NCBI GenBank assembly: GCA_052148715.1
Contig: JBKQHQ010000144.1
Coordinates: 1-64,000, forward strand
Direction of reading: 5' to 3'
DNA from: JBKQHQ01 sp052148715
GTDB taxonomy: Bacteria; Pseudomonadota; Alphaproteobacteria; Rhizobiales; Xanthobacteraceae
DNA: 64,000 nucleotides
This document shows, piece after piece, positions 43,927 to 53,055 of the stretch (position 1 is the stretch's first letter; each line of letters begins with the position of its first letter). The notes under the pieces were generated by a model. It was not told the DNA's origin. It ran no database searches and worked only from the letters and a program-made list of their open reading frames with translations. A program made the translations under genes and the position numbers.

Positions 43927-44484
43927 ATGACCGAGCTTCAGGCCGAACATCCCAGGACCGAGGCCGCCCCGGCTCGGCGCAACCGCATGGATCAATTCAT
44001 CGACGGGATCGAGCTGATTGCGGCGATCTTCGTCGGGCTCGTCGCCGTTGACATCTTCGTCTCGGTGATGTTGCGCTATTTCTTCGTCACGTCGATTCCC
44101 GACAGCTATGATTTTGGCCGTCTGCTGCTCGGCATCCTCATCTTCTGGGGGATCGCGGCGACGAGCTATCGCGGCACCCACATTACGGTCGATCTCCTCT
44201 GGGCCAATGTCGGCCCTCGCTGGCAGCGAGCCATCGACGTGTTCGCGACGCTCGTTTTGTTGTTCGTCGTTTCGGTGCAGACCTACACGCTGTTCGACAA
44301 GGTGCGCGGCACCTATAACGACAACGTGCTCACCTTCGAGCTGCACCTGCCGACCTGGCCCTTTTTCGCCGTCGCCTGGGCCGGTGATGTTTCCGCCGTG
44401 CTGCTGATCGCGATCCGTACCTATCGGCTGATCTTCCGGCCGGAGCTGATGGCCGACGGCTATCGCATCAAGCCGGTCGAATGA
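43927..44484 (+). CDS. dctQ: TRAP transporter small permease (DctQ family)
   Basis: A 185-residue membrane protein with four helices: about residues 21-46, 58-78, 95-120 and 140-160. Characteristic features are MDQFIDGIELIAAIFVGLVAVDIFVSVMLRYFF, GILIFWGIAATSYRGTHITVDLLWANV and the WPFFAVAWAGDVSAVLLIAIRTYRLIF ending (each abbreviated). The ATG at 43927 is the start. It precedes dctM by seven bases and forms the permease with it. Confidence 0.88.
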   Translation: MTELQAEHPRTEAAPARRNRMDQFIDGIELIAAIFVGLVAVDIFVSVMLRYFFVTSIPDSYDFGRLLLGILIFWGIAATSYRGTHITVDLLWANVGPRWQRAIDVFATLVLLFVVSVQTYTLFDKVRGTYNDNVLTFELHLPTWPFFAVAWAGDVSAVLLIAIRTYRLIFRPELMADGYRIKPVE

Positions 44485-44491
44485 GCCGGCG

Positions 44492-45790
44492 ATGAGCACC
44501 GATGCGGTTGCCATCATCGGCTTCCTCGCCCTATTCGCCTTGATGGTGCTGCGCGTGCCGGTCGGCATGGCGATGGGCCTCGTCGGCGTCACCGGTTTCG
44601 GCTACATCGTCGGCGGCACGCCGGCGCTGAAGATGATCGGTCAGACGTCGATGCGCACCGTCACCGACTACACCTTCGGCGTCATCCCGATGTTCCTCCT
44701 GATGGGCGCCTTCGTCTCCAATTCCGGGATGAGCCGCGAGCTCTTTCGCGCCGCCAACGGGTTCGTGGGGCATCTGCGCGGCGGGCTCGGCATTGCCACG
44801 ATCGCGGCGTGCGGCGGCTTCGCGGCGATCTCCGGCTCCTCGGTCGCGACGGCGGCGACCTTCTCCACCGTCGCCTATCCGGAGATGCGCCGCTTCGGCT
44901 ATCCGCAATCCTTCGCCACCGGCGTCATCGCCGCCGGCGGCACACTCGGCGCCATGCTGCCGCCTTCGACCGTGCTCGCCGTCTATGGCATCATCACGGA
45001 GCAGGACATCGGCAAGCTGTTCATCGCCGGCATCCTGCCCGGCGTGCTTGCCGCCTGCATGTACATGCTGACGATCGCGGTGCTCGGCTTCGTCCTGCCG
45101 GGCTACCTGCCAAGAGCGCCGCGCAAGACCTGGAAGGAAGCGGTCATCGGCTTGCGCGACGTCTGGGCGACGCTGCTCCTCTTCGTCTTCGTCATCGGCG
45201 GCCTCTATGGCGGGCTGTTCACGCCGACCGAGGCGGGCGGCATGGGCGCGAGCGGCGCCTTCCTGATCGGCGTGCTGCGCAGGCGCTTGTCGCGCGCCGA
45301 CATCCGTCGCTCGCTCCTGCAGGCGACGCGCACGGCCGCCGCGGTCTTCACCGTGCTGATCGGGGCGCTCCTGTTCGGGTACTTCCTTACCGTGACGCAG
45401 ACGCCGCAGAAGGTGACCGAATTTCTCACCCATCTCGGGCTTGGCCGCTACGGCGTGCTGGCGCTCATCATGCTGATGTATCTCGTGCTTGGATGTCTCA
45501 TGGACGCACTCGCCATGATCATCCTCACCGTTCCGATCATCTTTCCGGTGATCAGGGAGCTCGGCTTCGATCCCATCTGGTTCGGCGTCATCATCGTGAT
45601 GACGGTGGAGCTCGGCCTCATCCATCCTCCGGTCGGCATGAATGTGTTCGTGATAAAAAGCGTGGTGCAGGACGTGACCTTCAGCACCATCTTCAAGGGC
45701 GTGCTGCCGTTCATCCTCACCGATCTGATCCGGTTGGTCATTCTTATCGCCTTCCCGATCATTGCGCTATGGTTGCCGTCGCGGATGTAA
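44492..45790 (+). CDS. dctM: TRAP transporter large permease (DctM family)
   Basis: A 432-residue protein with about 12 helices. DctM hallmarks are LMVLRVPVGMAMGLVGVTGF, GMSRELFRAANGFVGHLRGGLGIATIAACGGFAAISGSSVATAATFSTVAYPEM (abbreviated), GTLGAMLPPSTVLAVYGIITEQDIG and FVIGGLYGGLFTPTEAGGMGA, then GCLMDALAMIILTVPIIFPV and LGLIHPPVGMNVFVI. The carrier uses a cation gradient with the DctP protein. All three subunits are encoded together. Confidence 0.92.
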   Translation: MSTDAVAIIGFLALFALMVLRVPVGMAMGLVGVTGFGYIVGGTPALKMIGQTSMRTVTDYTFGVIPMFLLMGAFVSNSGMSRELFRAANGFVGHLRGGLGIATIAACGGFAAISGSSVATAATFSTVAYPEMRRFGYPQSFATGVIAAGGTLGAMLPPSTVLAVYGIITEQDIGKLFIAGILPGVLAACMYMLTIAVLGFVLPGYLPRAPRKTWKEAVIGLRDVWATLLLFVFVIGGLYGGLFTPTEAGGMGASGAFLIGVLRRRLSRADIRRSLLQATRTAAAVFTVLIGALLFGYFLTVTQTPQKVTEFLTHLGLGRYGVLALIMLMYLVLGCLMDALAMIILTVPIIFPVIRELGFDPIWFGVIIVMTVELGLIHPPVGMNVFVIKSVVQDVTFSTIFKGVLPFILTDLIRLVILIAFPIIALWLPSRM

Positions 45791-45829
45791 TCCCTGCCGG
45801 CAGACTAGCGACCACAACAGGAGACGACC

Positions 45830-46291
45830 ATGAACTGGACTTTGGCAATTGCCGCAGCCGCCATGGCGGCGGCGCTGGCTGTCGCCGCGCCGCCGACGTT
45901 CGCCGCCGATGCGCAGCAAATGGAGGCCAACAAACAGGCGGCGATAGAGTTCTACGACAAGGCGATCAATCAGAAGGATTTCGACGCCGCGTCAAAATAT
46001 CTCGGCTCCCGCTACGTGCAGCACAATCCCAATGCCGCCGACGGGCCCGAGGGCCTCAAGGCCTTCCTCGGCGTCCTGCGCGAAAAATTCCCCAACTACC
46101 ACAGCGAGATCAGGCGGTCGTTCGCCGATGGCGACTACGTCATCCTGCACGTCCACAACGTGCCGGTGCCGGGCGCGCGCGGCCGCGCCATCATCGACAT
46201 TTTCAAATTCGAGAACGGCAAGATCGTCGAGCACTGGGACGTCGCCCAGGAGATTCCCGAGAAGCCCGCCAACAACAACACCATGTTCTGA
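45830..46291 (+). CDS. Exported SnoaL-like / NTF2-fold protein
   Basis: A 153-residue protein with a signal peptide (AIAAAAMAAALAVAAPPTFA) and a SnoaL-like domain: KQAAIEFYDKAINQKDFDAASKYLGSRYVQHNP, EGLKAFLGVLREKFPNYHSEIRRSFADGDYVILHVH and IIDIFKFENGKIVEHWDVAQEIP (in pieces). The gene follows dctM by 39 bases and so may be co-transcribed with the TRAP genes. Family members are cyclase-like, but this one resembles the many small periplasmic homologues without a defined role. Confidence 0.8.
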   Translation: MNWTLAIAAAAMAAALAVAAPPTFAADAQQMEANKQAAIEFYDKAINQKDFDAASKYLGSRYVQHNPNAADGPEGLKAFLGVLREKFPNYHSEIRRSFADGDYVILHVHNVPVPGARGRAIIDIFKFENGKIVEHWDVAQEIPEKPANNNTMF

Positions 46292-46410
46292 ACGCCGTCA
46301 CGTCAGCCCGCAAAGCGGCTACCGACGAACGATCGCGGCGCGCGCCGATCCCTTGCATTTGAAGGGACTTTCAGCACGTATACCCTATGCGAGATGGACA
46401 GGAACACGCG

Positions 46411-46665
46411 ATGACCCGTTCGACGGTATTCACGAGCAAGCGTTCGCAGGCGGTGCGGCTGCCTAAGGCGGTCGCCTTTCCTCCAGACGTGCACCAAGTG
46501 GAAATCATCAAGATCGGCCATGGCCGCTTGGTAAGCCCAGTCGGACGACGATGGGACGATCTGTTTCTTGGCGGCCGGCGCGCCTCCGACGATTTTATGA
46601 GCGAGCAGCCCGACATCCCGCTGAAGCGCGCGGACGGCTCTGATCGAGCTAAATCATCCCAATAA
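46411..46665 (+). CDS. VapB-type antitoxin without adjacent toxin
   Basis: An 84-residue protein with an AbrB/MazE-like swapped-hairpin domain in TVFTSKRSQAVRLPKAVAFPPDVHQVEIIKIG and a C-terminal tail WDDLFLGGRRASDDFMSEQP that is the usual toxin-wrapping segment. The ATG at 46411 follows AGGAA. In VapBC modules a PIN-domain toxin gene follows at once; here the next gene is a ThDP-dependent enzyme 39 bases on. It is therefore an orphan antitoxin, or a regulator retained after toxin loss. Confidence 0.8.
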   Translation: MTRSTVFTSKRSQAVRLPKAVAFPPDVHQVEIIKIGHGRLVSPVGRRWDDLFLGGRRASDDFMSEQPDIPLKRADGSDRAKSSQ

Positions 46666-46704
46666 TAATCGCGGACTGCGACGAATTCAGAAAGGTCAAT
46701 CATC

Positions 46705-48429
46705 ATGTCAGCCAAAATGGCGCCAAAATCAGGCGAGAAACCGGCGCGCGCGCCGATCGCGGCCGAGGCGTTCTTGCACGCGCTTGCCGACCATGGGATC
46801 GACTACTTCTTCGCCAATCCGGGGACCGATTTCCCGCCGGTGGTCGAGGCCTTCAGCCGTGCCGCGCAGTCGAACGCCAAAGTGCCGCGTCCGATCGTCG
46901 TTCCGCACGAGAACCTTGCGGTCGCCATGGCGCACGGCGCTTATCTGATGAATGGGCGTGCGCAGGCCGTGATGGTGCACGTCAATGTCGGCACCGCCAA
47001 TACCATCAACAACATCACCAATCTCAGCCGCGACCGCGCCCCGGTGATTTTGGCGGCGGGCCGCACGCCCGTCACCGAAAGCGGAACATTTGGCAGCCGC
47101 TCGCGCCCCATTCATTGGGCGCAAGAGATGTTCGACCAGGCCGGCATGCTGCGCGAGCTGGTCAAATGGGATTACGAGTTGCGCGTGCCGGCGCAAGTCA
47201 ACGACGTCGTCAGCCGCGCCTGTGAGGTCGCCATGACCAGTCCGCGCGGACCAGTCTATATGGTGCTGCCGCGCGAGCCGTTGGCGGCCGCGCTGAGTGA
47301 ACCGCTCGCGCCGGTGCGGCCACGGCCCCTGGCGCCGGCGCCGTATCCTGATCCGCAGGCGATCGCGACCCTTGCCGGCTGGATCGCTGCGGCGGAGCGG
47401 CCGTTGCTGATCACCTCGAGCCTCGACGCTGACGCGGTGGCGGCGCTGGCCCGGCTTGCCGACCATTGTGCGATTCCGGTGGTGGCGCAAAGCCCGCGCA
47501 CCGTATGCCTGCCTTCCAGCCATCCGATGCATTTCGGTTTCGAGCCCGGCGCCCTGCTGCGCACCGCCGATCTGGTGATCGTGGTCGAATCCGACGTGCC
47601 GTGGATTCCGAGCCTGGAGCGGCCGGCCGACGGCGCCCGCGTCGTTCACATCGGCGAGGATCCGGCCTTCGTGCGCTACCCGATGCGCAGCTTCCCGAGC
47701 GATCTGGCCATCAAGGCGAGCGCGGCCAGCGTGCTCTCCGCCCTTGATGCGGCGCTGCAGGCACGACCATCCGCGACCGCGGCGCGGATCGATGCCCGCC
47801 GCGCGTCGCTCGCGGAGCGGGGCAAGGCGCGCCGCGAGCAGATCGCCAGGGCGGCCTCGCCGGGCTCCGCGGGCATCTCACCGGCTTACCTCAGCCGCGC
47901 CATCAGCGACGCCGTGGGCACCGACGCCATCATTTTCAACGAGTATCCGCTCCTCCTCGATCACTGTCCGCGCGAGCGGCCGGGCACGTTCTTCGCGCTC
48001 AGTCCGGCGGGCGGCCTCGGTTGGGGCCTCGGCGCCGCGCTCGGCGCCAAGCTCGCCGAGCCCGAGCGGCTCGTCGTCGCAACCATTGGCGACGGTGCCT
48101 ACATGTTCACCAATCCGACCGCCTGTCATTGGGTCGCCGACGCCTACAAGCTGCCGGTGCTCACCGTGATCTTCAACAACAGCCGCTACGGCGCGGTGCG
48201 CAAGGCCACGCTCTCCATGTTCAAGGACGGCGCCGCCGGCGAGGACGACGGGCGCTTCCTCGCCGACCTTAATCCGAGCCCGCCCTTCGAGGCGTTGGTT
48301 CAGGCGCAAGGCGGGCACGGCGAACGCGTCGAACATCCGGCCGATTTGCCCGCCGCGCTCGCCCGCGCCCGCGACGCGGTGGTCAACCAGCGCCGCCAGG
48401 CGCTGCTCAACGTCATTTGTCCGTATTAG
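46705..48429 (+). CDS. Thiamine diphosphate-dependent acetolactate synthase-like enzyme
   Basis: A 574-residue ThDP enzyme of the acetolactate synthase / benzoylformate decarboxylase superfamily. The Glu that activates ThDP is in FANPGTDFPPVV and VPHENLAVAMAHGAYLM; the magnesium-diphosphate motif is TIGDGAYMFTNPTACHWVADAYKLPVLTVIFNN (GDG..NN, abbreviated). The central domain is FAD-like in position but without evident binding. It is not the biosynthetic IlvB type, because no small subunit gene follows. Substrate could be a 2-oxo acid; identity is unresolved. Confidence 0.82.
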   Translation: MSAKMAPKSGEKPARAPIAAEAFLHALADHGIDYFFANPGTDFPPVVEAFSRAAQSNAKVPRPIVVPHENLAVAMAHGAYLMNGRAQAVMVHVNVGTANTINNITNLSRDRAPVILAAGRTPVTESGTFGSRSRPIHWAQEMFDQAGMLRELVKWDYELRVPAQVNDVVSRACEVAMTSPRGPVYMVLPREPLAAALSEPLAPVRPRPLAPAPYPDPQAIATLAGWIAAAERPLLITSSLDADAVAALARLADHCAIPVVAQSPRTVCLPSSHPMHFGFEPGALLRTADLVIVVESDVPWIPSLERPADGARVVHIGEDPAFVRYPMRSFPSDLAIKASAASVLSALDAALQARPSATAARIDARRASLAERGKARREQIARAASPGSAGISPAYLSRAISDAVGTDAIIFNEYPLLLDHCPRERPGTFFALSPAGGLGWGLGAALGAKLAEPERLVVATIGDGAYMFTNPTACHWVADAYKLPVLTVIFNNSRYGAVRKATLSMFKDGAAGEDDGRFLADLNPSPPFEALVQAQGGHGERVEHPADLPAALARARDAVVNQRRQALLNVICPY

Positions 48430-48439
48430 GGCTCACAGC

Positions 48440-51214
48440 ATGAAAGCCGGCGTGGCTTCTGATAGCTTGCCGCCCATGGAACTAACCCGTCCCGCGTCCG
48501 ACGACTCTGCTTCCAAGGCGTCCGACGAGCCCCATCGCGTCACGCCGATGATGGAGCAGTACGTCGAGATCAAGGCCGCCAATCCGGATTGCCTCCTGTT
48601 CTACCGGATGGGGGATTTCTACGAGCTGTTCTTTACCGATGCGGAGGTCGCCTCGCGCGCGCTCGGCATCATGCTGACCAAGCGCGGCAAGCATCTCGGC
48701 CGCGACATTCCGATGTGCGGCGTGCCGGTCGAACGCGCCGAGGAATATCTGCACCGGCTGATTGCCCAGGGCCATCGGGTCGCCGTCTGCGAGCAACTGG
48801 AGGACCCGGCCGAGGCGAAGAAGCGCGGCGGCAAAAGCGTCGTGCGGCGCGACGTGGTGCGGCTGGTGACGCCCGGCACGCTCACCGAGGACACGCTGCT
48901 CGACGCCAAGCGCAACAATTATCTCCTCGCGATCGCCCGCGCCCGCGCCTCCTCGGCGCAGGAAGGGAGCCGCTTCGCGCTGGCCTGGATCGATATCTCG
49001 ACCGGCGAGTTCCGCATTGCCGAATGCGACCGCTCGGGCCTCATGGCCGATGTCGCGCGGCTCGAGCCGAGCGAGATCATCGTCGCCGACGCGCTCTATG
49101 AGGATCCTGAACTTGCGCTCTATCTGCGCTCGCTGCCCGCGGTGACGCCCCTGCCGCGTGACGTCTTTGACGGCGCCAGCGCCGAGCGGCGGCTCACGTC
49201 CTATTTCGCGGTGGCGACGAGCGATGCCTATGGCGCGCTCTCGCGGCTCGAGCGCACGGCCGCCGCCGCTTGCGTCACCTATGTCGAGCGCACCCAGCGC
49301 GGCAAACGTCCGCCGCTCTCTCCGCCGCAGCGCGAGCCGCAGGGCGCCACGCTCGCCATCGATCAGGCGACCCGCAGCAATCTCGAGCTCGTGCGCACGC
49401 TCGCCGGCGAGCGCCGCGGCTCGCTCCTCGCTGCCATCGATCGCACCGTCACGGCGGCAGGCTCCCGCCTCCTGGCGCAGCGCGTCGCCGCGCCGTTGAC
49501 CGATCCGCAGGCGATAGCCCGGCGGCTCGATGCGGTGGAATGGCTGTTTGCCGATGCGCTCACGCGGCGGGAGCTACGGCAGCGCCTGCAGGCCGCGCCC
49601 GACGTCGCCCGCGCGCTCGCCCGGCTCGTGGTCGGACGCGGCGGTCCGCGCGAGCTCGCCGCGATGCGCGACGGGCTCATCGCCGCGGCTGAGCTTGGCC
49701 ACGCTCTCGTCGCGCGCCCCGATCTTGCAGCCGAAATCGGCGAGGCTGCCTTGGCGCTCGGCCGTCCCGATCAGGCGGTCGCGGCCGAGCTCGCTGCGGC
49801 GCTCACCGACGAACTCCCGGCGCTCAAGCGCGATGGCGGCTTTGTGCGCGCGGGTTACGACCCGGCGCTCGACCAGGTCCGCGCGCTGCGCGATGAGTCG
49901 CGCCGGGTCGTCGCCGCGCTGCAGGCGCGCTATGCCGAGGAGACCGGCATTCGCGCCCTGAAAATTCGTCACAACAATGTGCTCGGCTATTTCGTCGAGG
50001 TGACCGCGCAGCATGGCGACAAGCTGATGTCGCCGCCGCTCAACGCGCGCTTCATCCATCGCCAGACGCTTGCGGGGCAAGTGCGCTTCACCTCGACCGA
50101 GCTTGGCGAGCTCGAAGCGAAAATCGCCAGCGCCGCCGACCGCGCGCTGGGGCTCGAGCTTGACATCTTCGAGCGCCTTTCCGGCATCGTCACGGCGGCG
50201 AGCGCGGAGATCAAGGCGGCCGCCGAGGCGCTGGCGGTGATCGATGTCGCCTCAGCGCTCGCCGAGCATGCGGCCGAGCAGGATTACGTGCGCCCCGAGG
50301 TCGATGCGACGCTGTATTTCAGCATCGTCGGCGGACGCCACCCGGTCGTCGAAGCCGCGCTCAAGCGCGACGGCGGCCCCTTCGTTCCCAACGACGGCGA
50401 GCTCTCGCCGCAAGCGGGCGAGGGCGCCGGCCGCATCTGCCTGCTCACCGGTCCCAACATGGCCGGCAAGTCGACCTTCCTGCGGCAGAATGCGCTCATC
50501 GCCGTGCTGGCGCAGATGGGCAGCTTCGTGCCGGCCCGCCGCGCGCATATCGGCGTCGTCGACCGGCTGTTCTCGCGCGTCGGCGCCGCCGACGATCTCG
50601 CGCGTGGGCGCTCGACCTTCATGGTCGAGATGGTCGAGACTGCCGCGATCCTGAACCAGGCGACTGAGCGCTCCCTCGTCATCCTCGATGAGATCGGCCG
50701 CGGCACCGCCACCTTCGACGGGCTCTCGATTGCCTGGGCGACCGTCGAGCACCTGCACGAGACCAATCGTTGCCGCGCCTTGTTCGCCACGCACTTTCAC
50801 GAGCTGACCGCGCTCGCCGCCAAGCTGACGCGCCTGTTCAACGCGACCATGCGCGTGAAGGAATGGCAGGGCGATGTCGTGTTCCTACACGAGGTCGTGC
50901 CGGGTGCCGCCGACCGCTCCTACGGCATCGCGGTGGCGAAGCTTGCCGGTCTGCCGGCGAGCGTCATCGAGCGCGCCAAGCTCGTGCTGGCGCAGCTCGA
51001 GGCCGAGGACCGCATCTCCCCGGCCCGCCGCCTCATCGACGATCTGCCGCTGTTTCGCGCCGCCCGACCGGCCGCGCCCGCCGTCAAGGACCCCGCACTC
51101 GATGGGCTTCTGGCCGTGCTCACAACGCTCAATCCCGACGAGCTGTCGCCGCGCGACGCACTGGAGGCGCTTTACGCGCTCAAGGCCAAGCTTGCTGCCG
51201 CGCAGCGGCAATAG
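48440..51214 (+). CDS. mutS: DNA mismatch repair protein MutS
   Basis: A 924-residue MutS. The mismatch-recognition Phe-x-Glu appears in LLFYRMGDFYELFFTDAEVASRALGIMLTKRG (abbreviated). Connector, lever and clamp domains follow, including KIRHNNVLGYFVEV. The ATPase has Walker A LLTGPNMAGKSTFLRQNALIA, DEIGRGTATFDGLSIAWATVEHLH with the Walker B, and ATHFHELTAL. Length agrees with alphaproteobacterial MutS. The start could be ATG 48440 or 48476; neither has a convincing ribosome site, and the 11-base spacing from the upstream stop suggests coupling. Confidence 0.95.
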   Translation: MKAGVASDSLPPMELTRPASDDSASKASDEPHRVTPMMEQYVEIKAANPDCLLFYRMGDFYELFFTDAEVASRALGIMLTKRGKHLGRDIPMCGVPVERAEEYLHRLIAQGHRVAVCEQLEDPAEAKKRGGKSVVRRDVVRLVTPGTLTEDTLLDAKRNNYLLAIARARASSAQEGSRFALAWIDISTGEFRIAECDRSGLMADVARLEPSEIIVADALYEDPELALYLRSLPAVTPLPRDVFDGASAERRLTSYFAVATSDAYGALSRLERTAAAACVTYVERTQRGKRPPLSPPQREPQGATLAIDQATRSNLELVRTLAGERRGSLLAAIDRTVTAAGSRLLAQRVAAPLTDPQAIARRLDAVEWLFADALTRRELRQRLQAAPDVARALARLVVGRGGPRELAAMRDGLIAAAELGHALVARPDLAAEIGEAALALGRPDQAVAAELAAALTDELPALKRDGGFVRAGYDPALDQVRALRDESRRVVAALQARYAEETGIRALKIRHNNVLGYFVEVTAQHGDKLMSPPLNARFIHRQTLAGQVRFTSTELGELEAKIASAADRALGLELDIFERLSGIVTAASAEIKAAAEALAVIDVASALAEHAAEQDYVRPEVDATLYFSIVGGRHPVVEAALKRDGGPFVPNDGELSPQAGEGAGRICLLTGPNMAGKSTFLRQNALIAVLAQMGSFVPARRAHIGVVDRLFSRVGAADDLARGRSTFMVEMVETAAILNQATERSLVILDEIGRGTATFDGLSIAWATVEHLHETNRCRALFATHFHELTALAAKLTRLFNATMRVKEWQGDVVFLHEVVPGAADRSYGIAVAKLAGLPASVIERAKLVLAQLEAEDRISPARRLIDDLPLFRAARPAAPAVKDPALDGLLAVLTTLNPDELSPRDALEALYALKAKLAAAQRQ

Positions 51215-51306
51215 GGGACCTTGATTTGTCCATTTTTCTCCCGTGTTGTCGGTAGTCGCAACCGCCCGGCCATGACCGCGCGGAGCAACCAACCTGGGAG
51301 GATTCT

Positions 51307-51756
51307 ATGGTTCGCAAGCTATTGATCGGCGCCGCTTCGGCCGCGGCTCTCGTGCTCGCCACGGCCGCGTTCGCGCAGCAGTTCGGCACGGCCGCCGAAG
51401 CCAAGGCGCTGCTCGAGAAGGCGGTCGCCGCCATCCAGGCCGACAAGGCCAAGGCGCTGGACGCGTTCGCCAAGGCCGACGGCGGTTTCAAGGACAAGGA
51501 CCTCTACGTCTTCTGCTTCAACGTCCCCGACGGCAAGATCAACGCCGGTCCGGTCCCGGCGGGCACGGATGTCCGAACGCTCAAGGACAAGACCGGCAAG
51601 GCGTTTGGTCAAGAGATGTTCGACACCGTGAAAGAGGGGAGCATCGGCGCGGTCAGTTACATGTTCCCCCGGCCTGGCGGAACGGATCCAGTCGCCAAAG
51701 TGTCGTTTGTTACTAAAGCCGGCGACACGGCCTGCGGCGTGGGCTACTACAAATAG
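51307..51756 (+). CDS. Exported single-Cache-domain protein
   Basis: A 149-residue protein with a signal peptide (LLIGAASAAALVLATAAFAQ) and one Cache domain: TAAEAKALLEKAVAAIQADKAKALDAFAK, FKDKDLYVFCFNVPDGKINAGPV and GAVSYMFPRPGGTDPVAKVSFVTKAGDTACGVGYYK (in pieces). Free-standing Cache proteins of this type are common near chemoreceptors or kinases, but none is adjacent. It may sense a small molecule in the periplasm. The start has GGAGG upstream and a strong terminator follows. Confidence 0.85.
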   Translation: MVRKLLIGAASAAALVLATAAFAQQFGTAAEAKALLEKAVAAIQADKAKALDAFAKADGGFKDKDLYVFCFNVPDGKINAGPVPAGTDVRTLKDKTGKAFGQEMFDTVKEGSIGAVSYMFPRPGGTDPVAKVSFVTKAGDTACGVGYYK

Positions 51757-51763
51757 TCCTTCC

Positions 51764-51806
51764 ACGCGTTCCGATAGGCTACATCGGAACGCGTTTAGTG
51801 TTCTTT
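51764..51806 (+). terminator. Intrinsic terminator after the Cache-domain gene
   Basis: ACGCGTTCCGAT at 51764-51775 and ATCGGAACGCGT at 51783-51794 are perfect 12-base arms around AGGCTAC, followed by TTAGTGTTCTTT. The stem starts eight bases after the stop codon. Confidence 0.8.
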
Positions 51807-51921
51807 CAGGAGAAGTCTGCCTCTCGGGCGTGGCCCGAGGGGAGACCTCGGTCTTTCCTGCCAATCGCCCAAGGAAAATTGCCGTAGCATCAATCTTGTC
51901 GTCTTACCTCGACGCGCCATA

Positions 51922-52185
51922 TCAGGCGCGTTCATCGTTACCCCACCGCCAACGCGGCGGCTCGCCCTTCAGCCAGCACACCCCAACGAGAAGACCGGAA
52001 AGGACGGCGACGTAGGCAAGGTAGGCGCCGAGCTCCGCGCTGGGCGGAAAAACGAATGAGCCAACGACGAGCAGCCCAGCGAAGACGGCCAAGACCAGCC
52101 AGCCTTGCCAAGCGTTGGGGATGCCCCAGCCCCAACCGTAGCGCTTGGCGGGGAACCAATAATTGTGCTCAGTCTGCATCGCCAT
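51922..52185 (-). CDS. Small two-helix membrane protein with KGEPPRWRWG ending
   Basis: An 87-residue protein with YWFPAKRYGWGWGIPNAWQG near the N-terminus, two helices (about residues 28-46 and 54-72) and the terminal CWLKGEPPRWRWG motif. The pairing of the aromatic-rich N-terminus and the W/R-rich C-terminus is conserved in many small proteobacterial membrane proteins of unknown function, to my memory. The start may be 52185 or 52179. It lies downstream of the DUF202 gene on the same strand, 19 bases away. Confidence 0.65.
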   Translation of the reverse strand: MAMQTEHNYWFPAKRYGWGWGIPNAWQGWLVLAVFAGLLVVGSFVFPPSAELGAYLAYVAVLSGLLVGVCWLKGEPPRWRWGNDERA

Positions 52186-52204
52186 TCCAACGTAGCTCAA
52201 CTCG

Positions 52205-52591
52205 TCAGCCGAGCGCCAGATACGTGCCGAACCCGGCAATCAGCAGGACCAAGACCGCCGACAGGATCAACTCGGTACGCACCCTGCCTGGGGAGTGCGT
52301 CTCCGGGTCGTCGAGCAGCCGCCCGGTGCGGACGAAGCGCACGGTTGCGAGCACGATCAGCGCCAAGCCGCCAAAGATGAGCGCCAGCCCGTCGTAGCGG
52401 CCGAGTGGTTCCGAAAGCCTATCGATGTGCAATCGTTGCGCCGCCTCGGGGGAGGCGGTGGTTGCAATCGTCAGGACGAAGAGATTGAACTTCTCGACAA
52501 CAAACCCGAATGCAATCACGGCGATGCCGGTGCGCACCCAGGCGAGAAACGTCCGCTCATTGGCCGCATGGTCGCCATAGCCGCGGATCAT
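52205..52591 (-). CDS. DUF202 (YidH-like) inner membrane protein
   Basis: A 128-residue protein with the DUF202 signature NERTFLAWVRTGIAVIAFGFVVEKFNLF at its N-terminus, three helices in total, and LALIVLATVRFVRTGRLLDD. The family is widespread and of unknown function. It forms a small cluster with the DUF302 gene upstream (22-base gap) and the small membrane protein downstream. Confidence 0.85.
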   Translation of the reverse strand: MIRGYGDHAANERTFLAWVRTGIAVIAFGFVVEKFNLFVLTIATTASPEAAQRLHIDRLSEPLGRYDGLALIFGGLALIVLATVRFVRTGRLLDDPETHSPGRVRTELILSAVLVLLIAGFGTYLALG

Positions 52592-52613
52592 GAGGCGCCT
52601 CGTGTGTTCAGCA

Positions 52614-53018
52614 TCATGGCGGGCTCGTTGCTTTGGTCGCGACGGCGTTGAGCGCGGCGGCTAGCGCGGTGACGGTCCAATCAACCTCGGCGCCGAGTCC
52701 GTGCCGCTTTGCGAGCCAGCTCGGTTCATTGTAGGAGAGCCATACCCTGCCGGCGGCATCCTCGTAGACTAGTGCCTTTAACGGCAGATCGATGCCAATC
52801 GTCTGGTTGGCCTGCATCAGCGGTGTGCCGCCCTTGGCATTGCCAAAAATCAGGACCGCGGTCGGCCGCAGCGGCATGCCGACCTGCGCGCCTCCCGCCG
52901 CGTGATCGATGCGCGCAAACACGGTCAGGCCCTTGGCCTTGATCTCGGCTTCGAGCCGATCCATCGTTTCCTTCGGCCCAAAGGTGCTCGGCAGGGTCGT
53001 CAATCCATCTGCGGCCAT
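52614..53018 (-). CDS. DUF302 domain protein
   Basis: A 134-residue protein of the DUF302 family: STFGPKETMDRLEAEIKAKGLTVFARIDHAAGGAQVGMPLRPTAVLIFGNAKGGTPLMQANQTIGIDLPLKALVYEDAAGRVWLSYNEP, of which the most telling pieces are VFARIDHAAGG and LRPTAVLIFGNAKGGTPLM. The ATG at 53018 has GGGAG upstream. The domain is often linked to DUF202-like membrane proteins; role unknown. Confidence 0.85.
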   Translation of the reverse strand: MAADGLTTLPSTFGPKETMDRLEAEIKAKGLTVFARIDHAAGGAQVGMPLRPTAVLIFGNAKGGTPLMQANQTIGIDLPLKALVYEDAAGRVWLSYNEPSWLAKRHGLGAEVDWTVTALAAALNAVATKATSPP

Positions 53019-53055
53019 GGCGTATGCTCCCGCTAGCGCGATCCCGTCATTAGGA

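Noticed and set aside
46705..48429. Biosynthetic acetolactate synthase large subunit (ilvB)
   Set aside because: No small subunit gene follows and several IlvB-specific segments are absent; only the general ThDP family was claimed.
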